The notes under the pieces are model-generated. The model did not search any database. It saw nothing but the letters and a program-made list of their open reading frames with translations, and had not been told where the DNA came from. This document shows, piece by piece, positions 1-7,144 of a DNA stretch of 14,764 nucleotides (positions are counted from its first letter, which is position 1; each line of letters starts with the position of its first letter). Origin of the DNA: Acidobacteriaceae bacterium. Lineage in GTDB: Bacteria > Acidobacteriota > Vicinamibacteria > Vicinamibacterales > CAVVIG01. A program made the translations under genes and the position numbers. The stretch covers positions 1 to 14,764 of the forward strand of contig JAISPN010000216.1 of assembly GCA_031274845.1 (NCBI GenBank), written 5' to 3'.

Positions 1-221
1 CCGGAGACGCGGCGCCGGCGCTGACGGCGCGCATTCTCAATCGTGGCGGGCAGCCGATTGCCACCGTGCCGGTGACGGATGCGCCGCAAGGAAATGGCGC
101 GCACGATATCGACCTGACGCTGACGACGCTTCCGCCGGGAGAGTATCTGGTGGAGATCGCGGCCAAGGGTGGCGCGGCGGCGCCCACGCAGGAAGTCATC
201 GGGTTCCGGATCACGAGCTAA
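1..221 (+). CDS. C-terminal end of a VWFA-related secreted protein (partial)
   Basis: An open frame runs from the left edge (first full codon at base 3) to a TAA stop at 219-221 and gives the last 72 residues of a larger protein. The visible part has a beta-rich pattern ending in PPGEYLVEI and then GFRITS. It aligns by eye with the end of the next gene (ASGDYVIDT then AFRVTP), so the two are probably tandem paralogs of the acidobacterial VWFA-related family. Such proteins are usually exported and have no well-established function. The next gene starts only 6 nt downstream, suggesting co-transcription. The assignment rests on this similarity, because the VWA domain itself would lie outside the window. 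Confidence 0.6.
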   Translation, partial: GDAAPALTARILNRGGQPIATVPVTDAPQGNGAHDIDLTLTTLPPGEYLVEIAAKGGAAAPTQEVIGFRITS

Positions 222-227
222 CGTCCC

Positions 228-1982
228 ATGCCGCGCGGGATCGCGATGCTCGTTCCGCTCGTGCTGAGCGTTGCGCTCAGCGCCGCCGGGGCAGAGACGC
301 AGACCACGGTCGATATCGTTGCGACGGATGCCAGCGGCCGCGCCCTCGATCGGTTGTCCGTGGTCGACGTGGTGGTGACCGAAGGTGATGTGTCCGTGCC
401 GGTCACCGAACTGCAACGGGTTCGCGCTTCCGGGACGACAGACGACGTTCAGATTCCTCCGCGCGTCGTCGGTATTTTCCTCGACGAATTTCACGTCACG
501 CCGGGCGCGGCGGCTGACGCCGTGCGCGACGCGCTGCTGACCTTCGTGCAGCACACGCTCGGGCCGCGCGACCTCGTCGCCGTCATCAAGCCGCTCGATT
601 CGCTCATCGACATCACCTTTACAACCGACAAAACCAGCGCGATCGCCGAGATTCAGAGCTTCGCGCCGCGCCGTGGCGATTTTGCGCCGCGCACGGCCTT
701 CGAGCGCGATTTCATCGCCGGAACCGAGTCGAGAATTCGCGCCGCGAGATCGCAGATTGCCGTCTCGGCGCTTAATGCGCTGACGCGCGCCGCCGGACAG
801 GCCGGGACGGCGCGGAAGACGCTGTTTGTCGTCACCGAAGAGATGCCCCGCGTCGGACCGCGTCGAGACATCCCGATGCCCGGACCTGATGGCGCCGCCG
901 CGGCGGCCAATCGTGGTCATGTGGCGGTGTATCCGATTGACATGGTGACTGGCGCGGACGCCACGGCTGGTCGAGACGACTCCGCGCCGAGCGAGGAGGA
1001 GGCGGCGACGCAGGCGGCACTGACGCACCTTGCGACCACAACCTCCGGTCAGGTGATTCCTCGCGCGAAGGTCGGCGCAGGTTTACAGCAGGCGCTCGAC
1101 GAGGGGAGCGACTACTTCGTGGCGACGTTGGCATCTACAGTGTCGCCCGGCGACGATCGCTTGCACGAGATCGAGGTGACTGCGGCAAGGGCGGCGATCC
1201 ACCTGCGCGCGCGATCGTCGTACTGGTTGCCCGCGCCCCTCCCTCCGCCGAAGCCGCCTGACTTCGGCGAAGTGGCCGGGCGCAGCGTCCGCCGGACGAG
1301 CCCGTTGATCGAGACCTGGTTCGGCATGGTGCAGCAGCGCAGCGGCACGACCGAGGTCAGCGTCGCGTGGGAGCCGGCGTCCGTGCCGCCCGGGCGTGGC
1401 GGATCGCGCGCGCGCACGCCGTCGGCTCCGCCGGCGCGCGTCACGATGTCGGTGACCGCGCTCGATGGCGCGCGACTGTTCGACGGCAGCCTGTCGCCGT
1501 CCATGCGCGCCACCTTCAGCGCGCCGCCCGGACGCGTGCTGGTGCAGCTTGCGATCGAGGACTCCTCGTCGCGCGTGCTCGATCACGAGGTGCGCGAGTT
1601 GGAGATTGCGGCGTACACCGCAAAGGGCGCCATCAATGCGCCGGAGATTTTTCGCGCGCGGACCGTGCGCGAGTTGAAGGCGATTCGGGACGATCCGTCC
1701 GCGGCGCCGACCACGAGCCGGCGCTTCAGCCGTGCCGAAACGCTGATCATTCGCATCCCTGTCGTGGGCGAGGCCGATGCGCTCCCGGTGGTGCAGTTGA
1801 AAACCGCCTTCGGGTCAACGCTCCGCGATCTTCGCGTCACCCCGGTCGATGGACATGACGGGCTCTACGAGATCGAGCTTCCATTGACGCTCCTCGCAAG
1901 CGGCGACTACGTGATTGACACATACGCCTCGGTGAAAGGTGTGACACTTGAAGATCGCCTCGCCTTCCGCGTGACGCCCTGA
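228..1982 (+). CDS. VWFA-related domain secreted protein (acidobacterial type)
   Basis: This is a 584-residue protein with an apparent Sec signal peptide: residues 1-22 hold a hydrophobic stretch ending in SAAGA. Residues about 26-65 form a beta-rich segment (VDIVATDASGR, then VVVTEGD) typical of the start of acidobacterial VWFA-related proteins (TIGR03436-like). The VWA-like Rossmann core follows from about residue 78. The position of the metal-binding DxSxS motif reads LDEFHV (D86), so the two serines are missing, and the later TDG-like position reads VTEE. Metal-dependent ligand binding is therefore doubtful. Residues about 350-584 look like a beta-sandwich tail, and a proline-rich linker (PLPPPKPP) lies near residue 336. 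It follows the upstream paralog by 6 nt and converges with the minus-strand gene 13 nt away. Exact function is unknown; envelope or extracellular location is inferred from the signal peptide. Confidence 0.8.
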   Translation: MPRGIAMLVPLVLSVALSAAGAETQTTVDIVATDASGRALDRLSVVDVVVTEGDVSVPVTELQRVRASGTTDDVQIPPRVVGIFLDEFHVTPGAAADAVRDALLTFVQHTLGPRDLVAVIKPLDSLIDITFTTDKTSAIAEIQSFAPRRGDFAPRTAFERDFIAGTESRIRAARSQIAVSALNALTRAAGQAGTARKTLFVVTEEMPRVGPRRDIPMPGPDGAAAAANRGHVAVYPIDMVTGADATAGRDDSAPSEEEAATQAALTHLATTTSGQVIPRAKVGAGLQQALDEGSDYFVATLASTVSPGDDRLHEIEVTAARAAIHLRARSSYWLPAPLPPPKPPDFGEVAGRSVRRTSPLIETWFGMVQQRSGTTEVSVAWEPASVPPGRGGSRARTPSAPPARVTMSVTALDGARLFDGSLSPSMRATFSAPPGRVLVQLAIEDSSSRVLDHEVRELEIAAYTAKGAINAPEIFRARTVRELKAIRDDPSAAPTTSRRFSRAETLIIRIPVVGEADALPVVQLKTAFGSTLRDLRVTPVDGHDGLYEIELPLTLLASGDYVIDTYASVKGVTLEDRLAFRVTP

Positions 1983-1995
1983 GCGTGCATCCTAA

Positions 1996-2997
1996 TCACG
2001 GCAGCGGAAAGTCTGGTTTGGCGAGCGGTCTGAGGGTGGTGTAGGGAATTTTGCAGGTGTAGGTTCCCTCGGCGTAGGAGCCGACGGCGTAAGGGTCGTA
2101 GTCGATGGTGGCCGTGTCTTTGCCAAAGCTCCACGCTTTGAGGTCGTTGGTGGCTTCGGCGATCGTATCGATGCTCGCCTGCGGCACATCGCTCCAGTGC
2201 TCGTTGACGGACCGCTCGCGCTTCTGCTCGGAGACCTGCTCCATGCACAGCGCAACGATCGTCTTTGCCGCGGGCGCCGCCACGAGATCGTTGAAGGTCA
2301 GCAGATGTTGGCGTCTGACATCGAGATTGAAATTCGCGGTGAACTGATTTGGATGCGCGCCGCCGGTATACAGGGCGCCGCTGGCATGCGCGGAGATGAG
2401 ACGCGACGACGCATAGGGCAGCGTCATCGACCATTCGAAGGTGAAATGGTCGGCTTGCGGGTCGTCTTTTTCAGGCTCGTGCGTCCGGGCCAGCCTGGTG
2501 ATCTCCGCGTTGAACGCCTTCTCTCCGGCCGTGGCCGGCGCCGCGAAACGCAGAAGCTGAATGTTGATGTCGGCTCGTCCCTTGCCTCCTTGCTGCTGCC
2601 GGAGAAAGGGGACAAGCGCATGTGGTGAGCCCGCGCCGGCCATCGGCGCGCCTGTCAGGTACGCGATGCGGGCGTTCGTCTCGTCACGGAGGCATGCTGA
2701 GAGCGCAGAGCCCGTGGCCGTGGCGCAGTTTGCGTCACGCCGTTCGATCCAGCGCCGCTCGGCGGCAACAAGCGCGGTCCGTTCGTTCGCTGGCATTGCG
2801 CTCCGCGCTGTCTCGAATACCTTGCCGAGCGCCATGTCCGCGTCGCGCGCCGCGCCGTCCGCGCAGATGGCCTGCTCGCTTGCGGTTGTGGCCCGGCTGC
2901 AATCGAGCGCGAACGCGGGCGCTGATGAAAGCAGCGCGGGAGCGAGTGTGGCCGCCAACGCCAGGCGGCGGATCGGCGAGAGAACGAAGTCCTTCAC
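1996..2997 (-). CDS. Secreted protein with LprI-like and DUF3298/RsiV-like domains
   Basis: This is a 333-residue protein starting with GTG. Residues 1-30 look like a Sec signal peptide (positively charged start, hydrophobic core, SAPAFA cleavage site). Residues about 31-116 match the lysozyme-inhibitor LprI N-terminal pattern, with cysteines C33, C45, C91 and C102 probably forming disulfides and the family-like stretch WIERRDANC. Residues about 185-328 resemble the DUF3298/RsiV-type domain, with TGGAHPN at 211-217 and a late Tyr-rich segment DPYAVGSYAEGTY. Members with this architecture are periplasmic or surface proteins, sometimes linked to lysozyme binding, but that role is inference here. 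It begins 4 nt after the glutamate dehydrogenase stop, so it is probably co-transcribed, although no functional link is obvious. No clear Shine-Dalgarno precedes the GTG. The start is supported mainly by the signal peptide. Confidence 0.75.
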   Translation of the reverse strand: MKDFVLSPIRRLALAATLAPALLSSAPAFALDCSRATTASEQAICADGAARDADMALGKVFETARSAMPANERTALVAAERRWIERRDANCATATGSALSACLRDETNARIAYLTGAPMAGAGSPHALVPFLRQQQGGKGRADINIQLLRFAAPATAGEKAFNAEITRLARTHEPEKDDPQADHFTFEWSMTLPYASSRLISAHASGALYTGGAHPNQFTANFNLDVRRQHLLTFNDLVAAPAAKTIVALCMEQVSEQKRERSVNEHWSDVPQASIDTIAEATNDLKAWSFGKDTATIDYDPYAVGSYAEGTYTCKIPYTTLRPLAKPDFPLP

Positions 2998-3001
2998 GCG
3001 G

Positions 3002-4252
3002 TTACGCGTACATGCCGCGCACGCGGGTGACGGCGGCGACGCGATCGATCGCCACCATGTAGGCGGCGGTGCGCAGGTCGACGTTGAATTTCGTCGCCGT
3101 CTTCAGCACCGCGTTGAACGCTTCGCACATCTTGTGTTCGAGGCGATCGTTGACTTCCTGTTCCGTCCAGAAGTAGCCGTAGCGGTTTTGCACCCACTCG
3201 AAGTACGACGTGGTGACGCCGCCGCTGTTGGCGAGGATATCCGGCACGACCATGATGCCGCGCTCGTGGAGGTGCATGTGCGCGTCCGGCCGAGTCGGTC
3301 CGTTGGCGCCTTCGACGATAACCTTGGCGCGGATCGACGGCGCGTTCTCCATGGTGATCTGGTTTTCAAGCGCCGCCGGCACCAACACGTCGACCTCTAA
3401 TGCAAACAGCTGATCGTTTGTGAGCGCTTCCGCCTGCGGGAAACCGGCGACAGTGTTGTGCTGCCGCACGTACTCGCTGAGGGCGGCAAGGTCGAGCCCG
3501 GAGGCGTTATAGACGCCCCCTTTCCAGTCGGTGATGGCGACGATCGTCGCGCCGGCCTCCTGCAGCAGCCGCGCCGACATCGATCCGACGTTGCCGAACC
3601 CCTGAATGGCGATGCGGGCGCCTTTGATGTCGAAGCCAAGATGTGTCGCCGCCTCGCGCGTCGCGATCATCACGCCGCGTCCGGTCGCCTCTTTCCGGCC
3701 GAGCGATCCGCCAAGTTCGAGCGGCTTGCCGGTGACGACGGCGGTTTCGGTGTGGCCGACGTGCATGCTGTAGGTGTCCATGATCCACGCCATCACCTGA
3801 TCGTTGGTGTTGACGTCTGGCGCCGGGACATCTTTTTCCGGGCCGATCGCGTCGATGATTTCCGCGACGTAGCGGCGCGTGAGCGCTTCGAGTTCGCGGC
3901 GCGACATCCGCGTCGGGTCGCAGATGATCCCCCCTTTGCCGCCGCCAAACGGAATGTGCGCGACGGCGCACTTCCACGTCATCCACGCGGCGAGCGCCGT
4001 CACCTCGTCGAGCGTGACGTCGGGGTGATAGCGGATGCCCCCCTTCGCCGGGCCGAGCGTGATGTTGTATTGCACGCGGTAGCCGGTAAAGACCTCGATC
4101 TCGCCGTTGTCCATCAGCACAGGACACGACACGGTGATCTGGCGTTTCGGGTGCGTGAGGATTTTCCAGATGCCCGATTCGAGATTGAGCAAGCGGGCCG
4201 CGCCGTCGAACTCCTGCAGCATGGCCGAGAAGACAGGTCCGTGAATCGTCAT
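3002..4252 (-). CDS. gdhA: Glutamate dehydrogenase (Glu/Leu/Phe/Val dehydrogenase family)
   Basis: This 416-residue protein has the normal length for hexameric bacterial glutamate dehydrogenases, which interconvert glutamate with 2-oxoglutarate and ammonia using NAD(P). Active-site residues are in place: K70 in GPAKGGIR, K94 in the TWK segment, K106 in GGGKGG and the catalytic D146 in APDVNT. All four sit at a constant offset of 19 from the Clostridium symbiosum enzyme numbering (K89, K113, K125, D165, recalled), so the N-terminal domain is intact. T174 in VVTGKP fits glutamate rather than branched-chain substrates. The Rossmann dinucleotide motif is GFGNVG at 218-223, and D242 after the second strand suggests NAD preference (inference). 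The start is an ATG only 25 nt from the divergent mutase gene. The downstream secreted-protein gene follows after 4 nt. Confidence 0.93.
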   Translation of the reverse strand: MTIHGPVFSAMLQEFDGAARLLNLESGIWKILTHPKRQITVSCPVLMDNGEIEVFTGYRVQYNITLGPAKGGIRYHPDVTLDEVTALAAWMTWKCAVAHIPFGGGKGGIICDPTRMSRRELEALTRRYVAEIIDAIGPEKDVPAPDVNTNDQVMAWIMDTYSMHVGHTETAVVTGKPLELGGSLGRKEATGRGVMIATREAATHLGFDIKGARIAIQGFGNVGSMSARLLQEAGATIVAITDWKGGVYNASGLDLAALSEYVRQHNTVAGFPQAEALTNDQLFALEVDVLVPAALENQITMENAPSIRAKVIVEGANGPTRPDAHMHLHERGIMVVPDILANSGGVTTSYFEWVQNRYGYFWTEQEVNDRLEHKMCEAFNAVLKTATKFNVDLRTAAYMVAIDRVAAVTRVRGMYA

Positions 4253-4277
4253 AATCGCCTAAATATAATGGCACTCG
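4253..4277. promoter_or_regulatory. Compact divergent promoter region between gdhA and the mutase operon
   Basis: Only 25 bases separate the two divergent ATG codons, and they form an AT-rich patch in GC-rich surroundings. On the + strand a perfect TATAAT lies at 4264-4269. A start about 7 nt later would fall at about 4276, practically at the ATG at 4278. On the minus strand an overlapping TATATT (4267 down to 4262) would place the start about 3 nt before the gdhA ATG. The -35 matches are weak (GTGAAT at 4241-4246 for the + strand) and would lie inside gdhA codons. There is no room for a riboswitch or long leader. Promoter function is inferred from sequence only. Confidence 0.5.
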
Positions 4278-5942
4278 ATGAAAACTGCGACGGGGACCGG
4301 GAAGGCGCGGTGGGCGCGCGACACGCTCGCGCCGGCGCTCGCGAAAAGCCCCGAGCGGGCGGTCTCCTTTACCACCATCTCTGGCCGGCCGATCGAACGT
4401 CTCTACGCCGCCGAGGATGTGGCCGACGTCGATCCGGCGCGTGATATTGGCGTCGCGGGCGCGTATCCCTACACGCGCGGTATCCACGCCTCGGGATATC
4501 GCGGCAAGCGCTGGACCATGCGTCAGTTCGCGGGGTACGGGACGCCTGCTGAAACAAACGGCCGGTACAAGGCGCTGCTTGCCGCTGGCGGCACGGGCCT
4601 GAGCGTCGCGTTCGATCTGCCAACGCTGATGGGGCGCGATCCGGACGATCCGGTGTCGCTTGGCGAAGTGGGCAAGTGCGGCGTGAGCGTCGCAACCGTC
4701 GAGGATATGGCCACGCTCTTTGACGGCATCGATCTCGGCGCCATCACGACGTCGATGACGATTAACGCGCCAGCCGCGATCCTCTTCGCGATGTATCTCG
4801 TGGTCGCCGAACGGCAAGGCGTGGCGTGGGACCGCTTGTCCGGGACGCTGCAGAACGACATCCTCAAAGAGTTCATCGCGCAGAAGGAGTACATCTACCC
4901 GCCGCGTCCGTCGATGCGGCTCATCACCGATCTCTTTGCCTTTTGCCGCGACGAGGTGCCGCGGTGGAACACGATTTCCGTGAGCGGCTATCACATCCGC
5001 GAAGCGGGGGCGACGGCGGCGCAGGAGTTGGCGTTCACGCTCCGTGACGGCATCGAGTACGTCGAGTGGGGCATCAAGGCGGGGCTCGACGTCGACACGT
5101 TCGTGCCGCGCATGTCGTTCTTCTTCAACGCGCACAGCGACTTCTTCGAGGAGATCGCCAAGTACCGCGCGGCGCGCGTGCTCTGGGCGCAGGCGATGCG
5201 CGAGCGGTGCGGCGCGCGTGACGAGCGGTCGTGGAAGCTGCGCTTTCACACGCAGACGGCGGGCGTCTCGCTCACCGCTCAGCAGCCGTACAACAACGTC
5301 GTGCGCACGGCGCTGCAGGCGTTGTCGGCGGTCCTTGGCGGCACGAACTCGCTGCACACGAACTCGCTCGACGAGGCGCTGGCGCTGCCGACCGAAGAAG
5401 CGGCGACGCTGGCGTTGCGGACGCAGCAGATTCTCGCCTGTGAGAGCGGCCTCACGAACGATGTCGATCCCTTTGGCGGTTCGTACTTCGTCGAGGCGCT
5501 CACCCGCGACATGATCGACGAGGCGCGGCGCTACTTCGCGCGGATCGACGAGATGGGCGGCATGGTCGCGGCCATCGAGCAAGGCTTTCCACAGCGCGAG
5601 ATCGCGGAGAGCGCCTACCGGTTTCAGCAGGCGGTCGAGCGACGCGAGAAAATTCTCGTCGGCGTCAACGAGTTCGTCGACGCTGGACATCAGCCGGTGC
5701 CGACGCTGTACATCGACGAACAGGCCGCGCAGGCACAGCAGGCGCGTCTCGACACTGTGCGCGCGTCACGCGATGCGAAGCGCGTCAGCAAAACGCTCGA
5801 TGCGCTAAAAGCCGCCGCCGCCGGGACGGACAATCTCTTGCCGCTCGTTCTCGATGCCGTGCGTGCGGATGCGACGGTCGGCGAGATGTGTCAGGCGCTT
5901 CGGGACGTCTGGGGCGAATACGAAGAACAGCCGATGATATAA
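4278..5942 (+). CDS. mcmA1: Methylmalonyl-CoA mutase, catalytic (large) subunit of split type
   Basis: This 554-residue protein is the TIM-barrel acyl-CoA-binding part of a coenzyme-B12-dependent mutase that converts (R)-methylmalonyl-CoA to succinyl-CoA. It lacks a B12-binding domain, which the next gene supplies, as in archaeal-type split enzymes. The family N-terminus is visible (ERAVSFTTISG at 27-36, LYAAED), so the ATG at 4278 is the likely start. Key residues: Y74 in SGYRGKRW (equivalent of Tyr89 in the Propionibacterium shermanii enzyme), R214 in PSMRL (Arg207) and H239 in SGYHIREAGAT (His244). Tyr plus Arg at these sites favour methylmalonyl-CoA over isobutyryl-CoA. Other signatures are GLSVAFDLPT at 107-116, NDILKEF and NSLHTNSLDEA. 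It opens a nine-gene co-directional cluster. No epimerase or MeaB-type chaperone gene is present in the window. The equivalences are from memory, and a related acyl-CoA mutase is the main alternative. Confidence 0.9.
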   Translation: MKTATGTGKARWARDTLAPALAKSPERAVSFTTISGRPIERLYAAEDVADVDPARDIGVAGAYPYTRGIHASGYRGKRWTMRQFAGYGTPAETNGRYKALLAAGGTGLSVAFDLPTLMGRDPDDPVSLGEVGKCGVSVATVEDMATLFDGIDLGAITTSMTINAPAAILFAMYLVVAERQGVAWDRLSGTLQNDILKEFIAQKEYIYPPRPSMRLITDLFAFCRDEVPRWNTISVSGYHIREAGATAAQELAFTLRDGIEYVEWGIKAGLDVDTFVPRMSFFFNAHSDFFEEIAKYRAARVLWAQAMRERCGARDERSWKLRFHTQTAGVSLTAQQPYNNVVRTALQALSAVLGGTNSLHTNSLDEALALPTEEAATLALRTQQILACESGLTNDVDPFGGSYFVEALTRDMIDEARRYFARIDEMGGMVAAIEQGFPQREIAESAYRFQQAVERREKILVGVNEFVDAGHQPVPTLYIDEQAAQAQQARLDTVRASRDAKRVSKTLDALKAAAAGTDNLLPLVLDAVRADATVGEMCQALRDVWGEYEEQPMI

Positions 5943-5982
5943 ACGCTGACGGGCGCTTCTGTGGTCCAGCCGGTGTGATGAC

Positions 5983-5987
5983 GAGGA
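5983..5987 (+). promoter_or_regulatory. Shine-Dalgarno-like site for the mutase B12 subunit
   Basis: GAGGA lies 12 nt before the ATG at 6000 and 3 nt before an in-frame TTG at 5991. The spacing is long for the ATG and too short for the TTG. Protein alignment favours the ATG start (MRKLRVV). Confidence 0.35.
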
Positions 5988-5999
5988 TGATTGAACGGT

Positions 6000-6398
6000 A
6001 TGCGTAAATTGCGGGTGGTGATCGCCAAGCCTGGGCTCGATGGACACGACCGGGGCGCGAAAGTGATTGCCCGGGCGCTGCGCGACGCGGGCATGGAAGT
6101 GATCTACACGGGGCTGCGGCAGACGCCGGAGCAGATTGTGGCCGCCGCGCTGCAGGAAGACGCGGATGTCATCGGTCTCTCGATTCTGTCTGGCGCGCAC
6201 AATCACATCGCGCCGCGTCTCATGGCGCTCCTCAAGGAACAAGGGCTGGACGATGTGCTGGTCGTCCTTGGCGGGATCATTCCCGACGTCGATATTCCGG
6301 GGCTGAAGGCGATGGGCATCCGCGGCGTGTTTCTGCCCGGCACGCCGATGCAGGAGATCATCGACTTCATCACCAGTCACGTGCGCGCGAGGAACTGA
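6000..6398 (+). CDS. mcmA2: Methylmalonyl-CoA mutase, cobalamin-binding (small) subunit
   Basis: This 132-residue protein is a stand-alone B12-binding Rossmann-like domain that would dock on the catalytic subunit encoded 57 nt upstream. The cobalamin signature is complete: DxHxxG at 14-19 (LDGHDRG, with H16 as lower cobalt ligand), the SxL motif at 61-63 (SILSG) and the GG turn at 91-92 (VLGGIIP). Its size is usual for split archaeal-type mutases. An in-frame TTG at 5991 would add three residues, but the ATG at 6000 gives the common family start and is preferred. The next gene begins 2 nt after the stop. The two mutase genes together should form the active enzyme. Confidence 0.93.
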   Translation: MRKLRVVIAKPGLDGHDRGAKVIARALRDAGMEVIYTGLRQTPEQIVAAALQEDADVIGLSILSGAHNHIAPRLMALLKEQGLDDVLVVLGGIIPDVDIPGLKAMGIRGVFLPGTPMQEIIDFITSHVRARN

Positions 6399-6400
6399 CC

Positions 6401-7135
6401 GTGCCGACGCTTCTCGTTGCCGACGGCAACCTGGCCGTGCGGCGGCTCATCGCGTTAATGTTCGCCGGCCGCGACATCAACGTTGTTTCCGCCAGCGACG
6501 GCGACGAAGCGGTACGGATGATTGACGCCACGCCGCCGGACATCGTGCTCGCCGATATCGACACGGCTGGCGTGAGCGGCTACGACATCGCCAGTCACGT
6601 GCATCGTTCGTCTACCTTGTCGCACGTGCCGGTGCTGTTGATGGCGAGTGCCTTTCAACCAGCGGAGGAGGCACGCGCCTCGGCGGTTGGCGCCGCCGGT
6701 GTGCTGACGAAGCCGCTCGATCCAGCCGCGCTCATCGCCGAGATTACGGATCTCGTCGCGCGTCCACGTCCTGCCGCAATACCAGTGGAGACGTTGCCGC
6801 GAACGGCAGAGACCGCCGCGCTCGACGATTATTTCTCGCAGCTCGATCGGGCGATTGCCACGCGCGTCGCGGTGGGGTACGCCGCAGCGCCACTGGCGAA
6901 CGACGAGGAATCGCCGCGCGAGACGGAACAGCCGCCCGCGCCAAATGCCGCCGAACGTAGGGTTGAGAGCGCGGCTCCGGCGGAGACCGACGCGCTCATC
7001 GAGCAGGTGACGCGGCGCGTCCTCGAACGTCTGGCGAAGAGCGCGGGGACGGAGGCGGCCGGTCCCGTGGCGCCAGAGACCGTCGAGCGTCTTGTTGCCG
7101 AAGAGTTCGAGCGGAACACGCGCAACATCACATAA
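6401..7135 (+). CDS. Receiver-domain protein with degenerate phosphorylation site
   Basis: This 244-residue protein starts with GTG; GAGGA 8 nt upstream is a good Shine-Dalgarno. Residues 1-122 form a response-regulator receiver domain: D8, the phosphoacceptor candidate D52 in VLADIDTAG, and K104 in VLTKPLD. Two usual residues are altered. The acidic pair reads ADGN instead of DDx, so the second Asp is Gly9, and the switch Thr/Ser position is A82, with S83 next to it. No HTH, kinase or cyclase output domain is visible. Residues about 135-155 contain LDDYFSQLDRAI, a Pro/Glu/Ala-rich linker follows, and residues about 195-244 are predicted helical. Acidobacteria carry similar receiver proteins at this locus, as I recall. 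It sits between the mutase and valS with gaps of 2 and 9 nt. A role as a non-DNA-binding adaptor is speculation. Confidence 0.8.
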   Translation: MPTLLVADGNLAVRRLIALMFAGRDINVVSASDGDEAVRMIDATPPDIVLADIDTAGVSGYDIASHVHRSSTLSHVPVLLMASAFQPAEEARASAVGAAGVLTKPLDPAALIAEITDLVARPRPAAIPVETLPRTAETAALDDYFSQLDRAIATRVAVGYAAAPLANDEESPRETEQPPAPNAAERRVESAAPAETDALIEQVTRRVLERLAKSAGTEAAGPVAPETVERLVAEEFERNTRNIT

Positions 7136-7144
7136 GATCAACGG

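Noticed and set aside
1983..1995. Terminator between the convergent VWFA-related and LprI-like genes
   Set aside because: The 13-nt gap is too short and no inverted repeat is visible there.
2561..3400. A 279-codon plus-strand open frame opposite the secreted protein and gdhA
   Set aside because: It is antisense to two supported genes and lacks motifs or a plausible start region.
4253..4277. Possible cobalamin riboswitch ahead of the B12-dependent mutase
   Set aside because: The gap is only 25 nt, far too short for the aptamer, and no B12-box sequence is visible.
3507..5690. A 727-codon minus-strand open frame across gdhA and the mutase gene
   Set aside because: It is extremely rich in Arg, His and Asp and has no recognisable domain. 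It runs antisense to the mutase and out of frame with gdhA. High third-position GC explains the lack of stops.
5991..5999. TTG at 5991 as the start of the B12-binding subunit
   Set aside because: It adds only three residues absent from the usual family start, and GAGGA is too close to it. The ATG at 6000 fits better.
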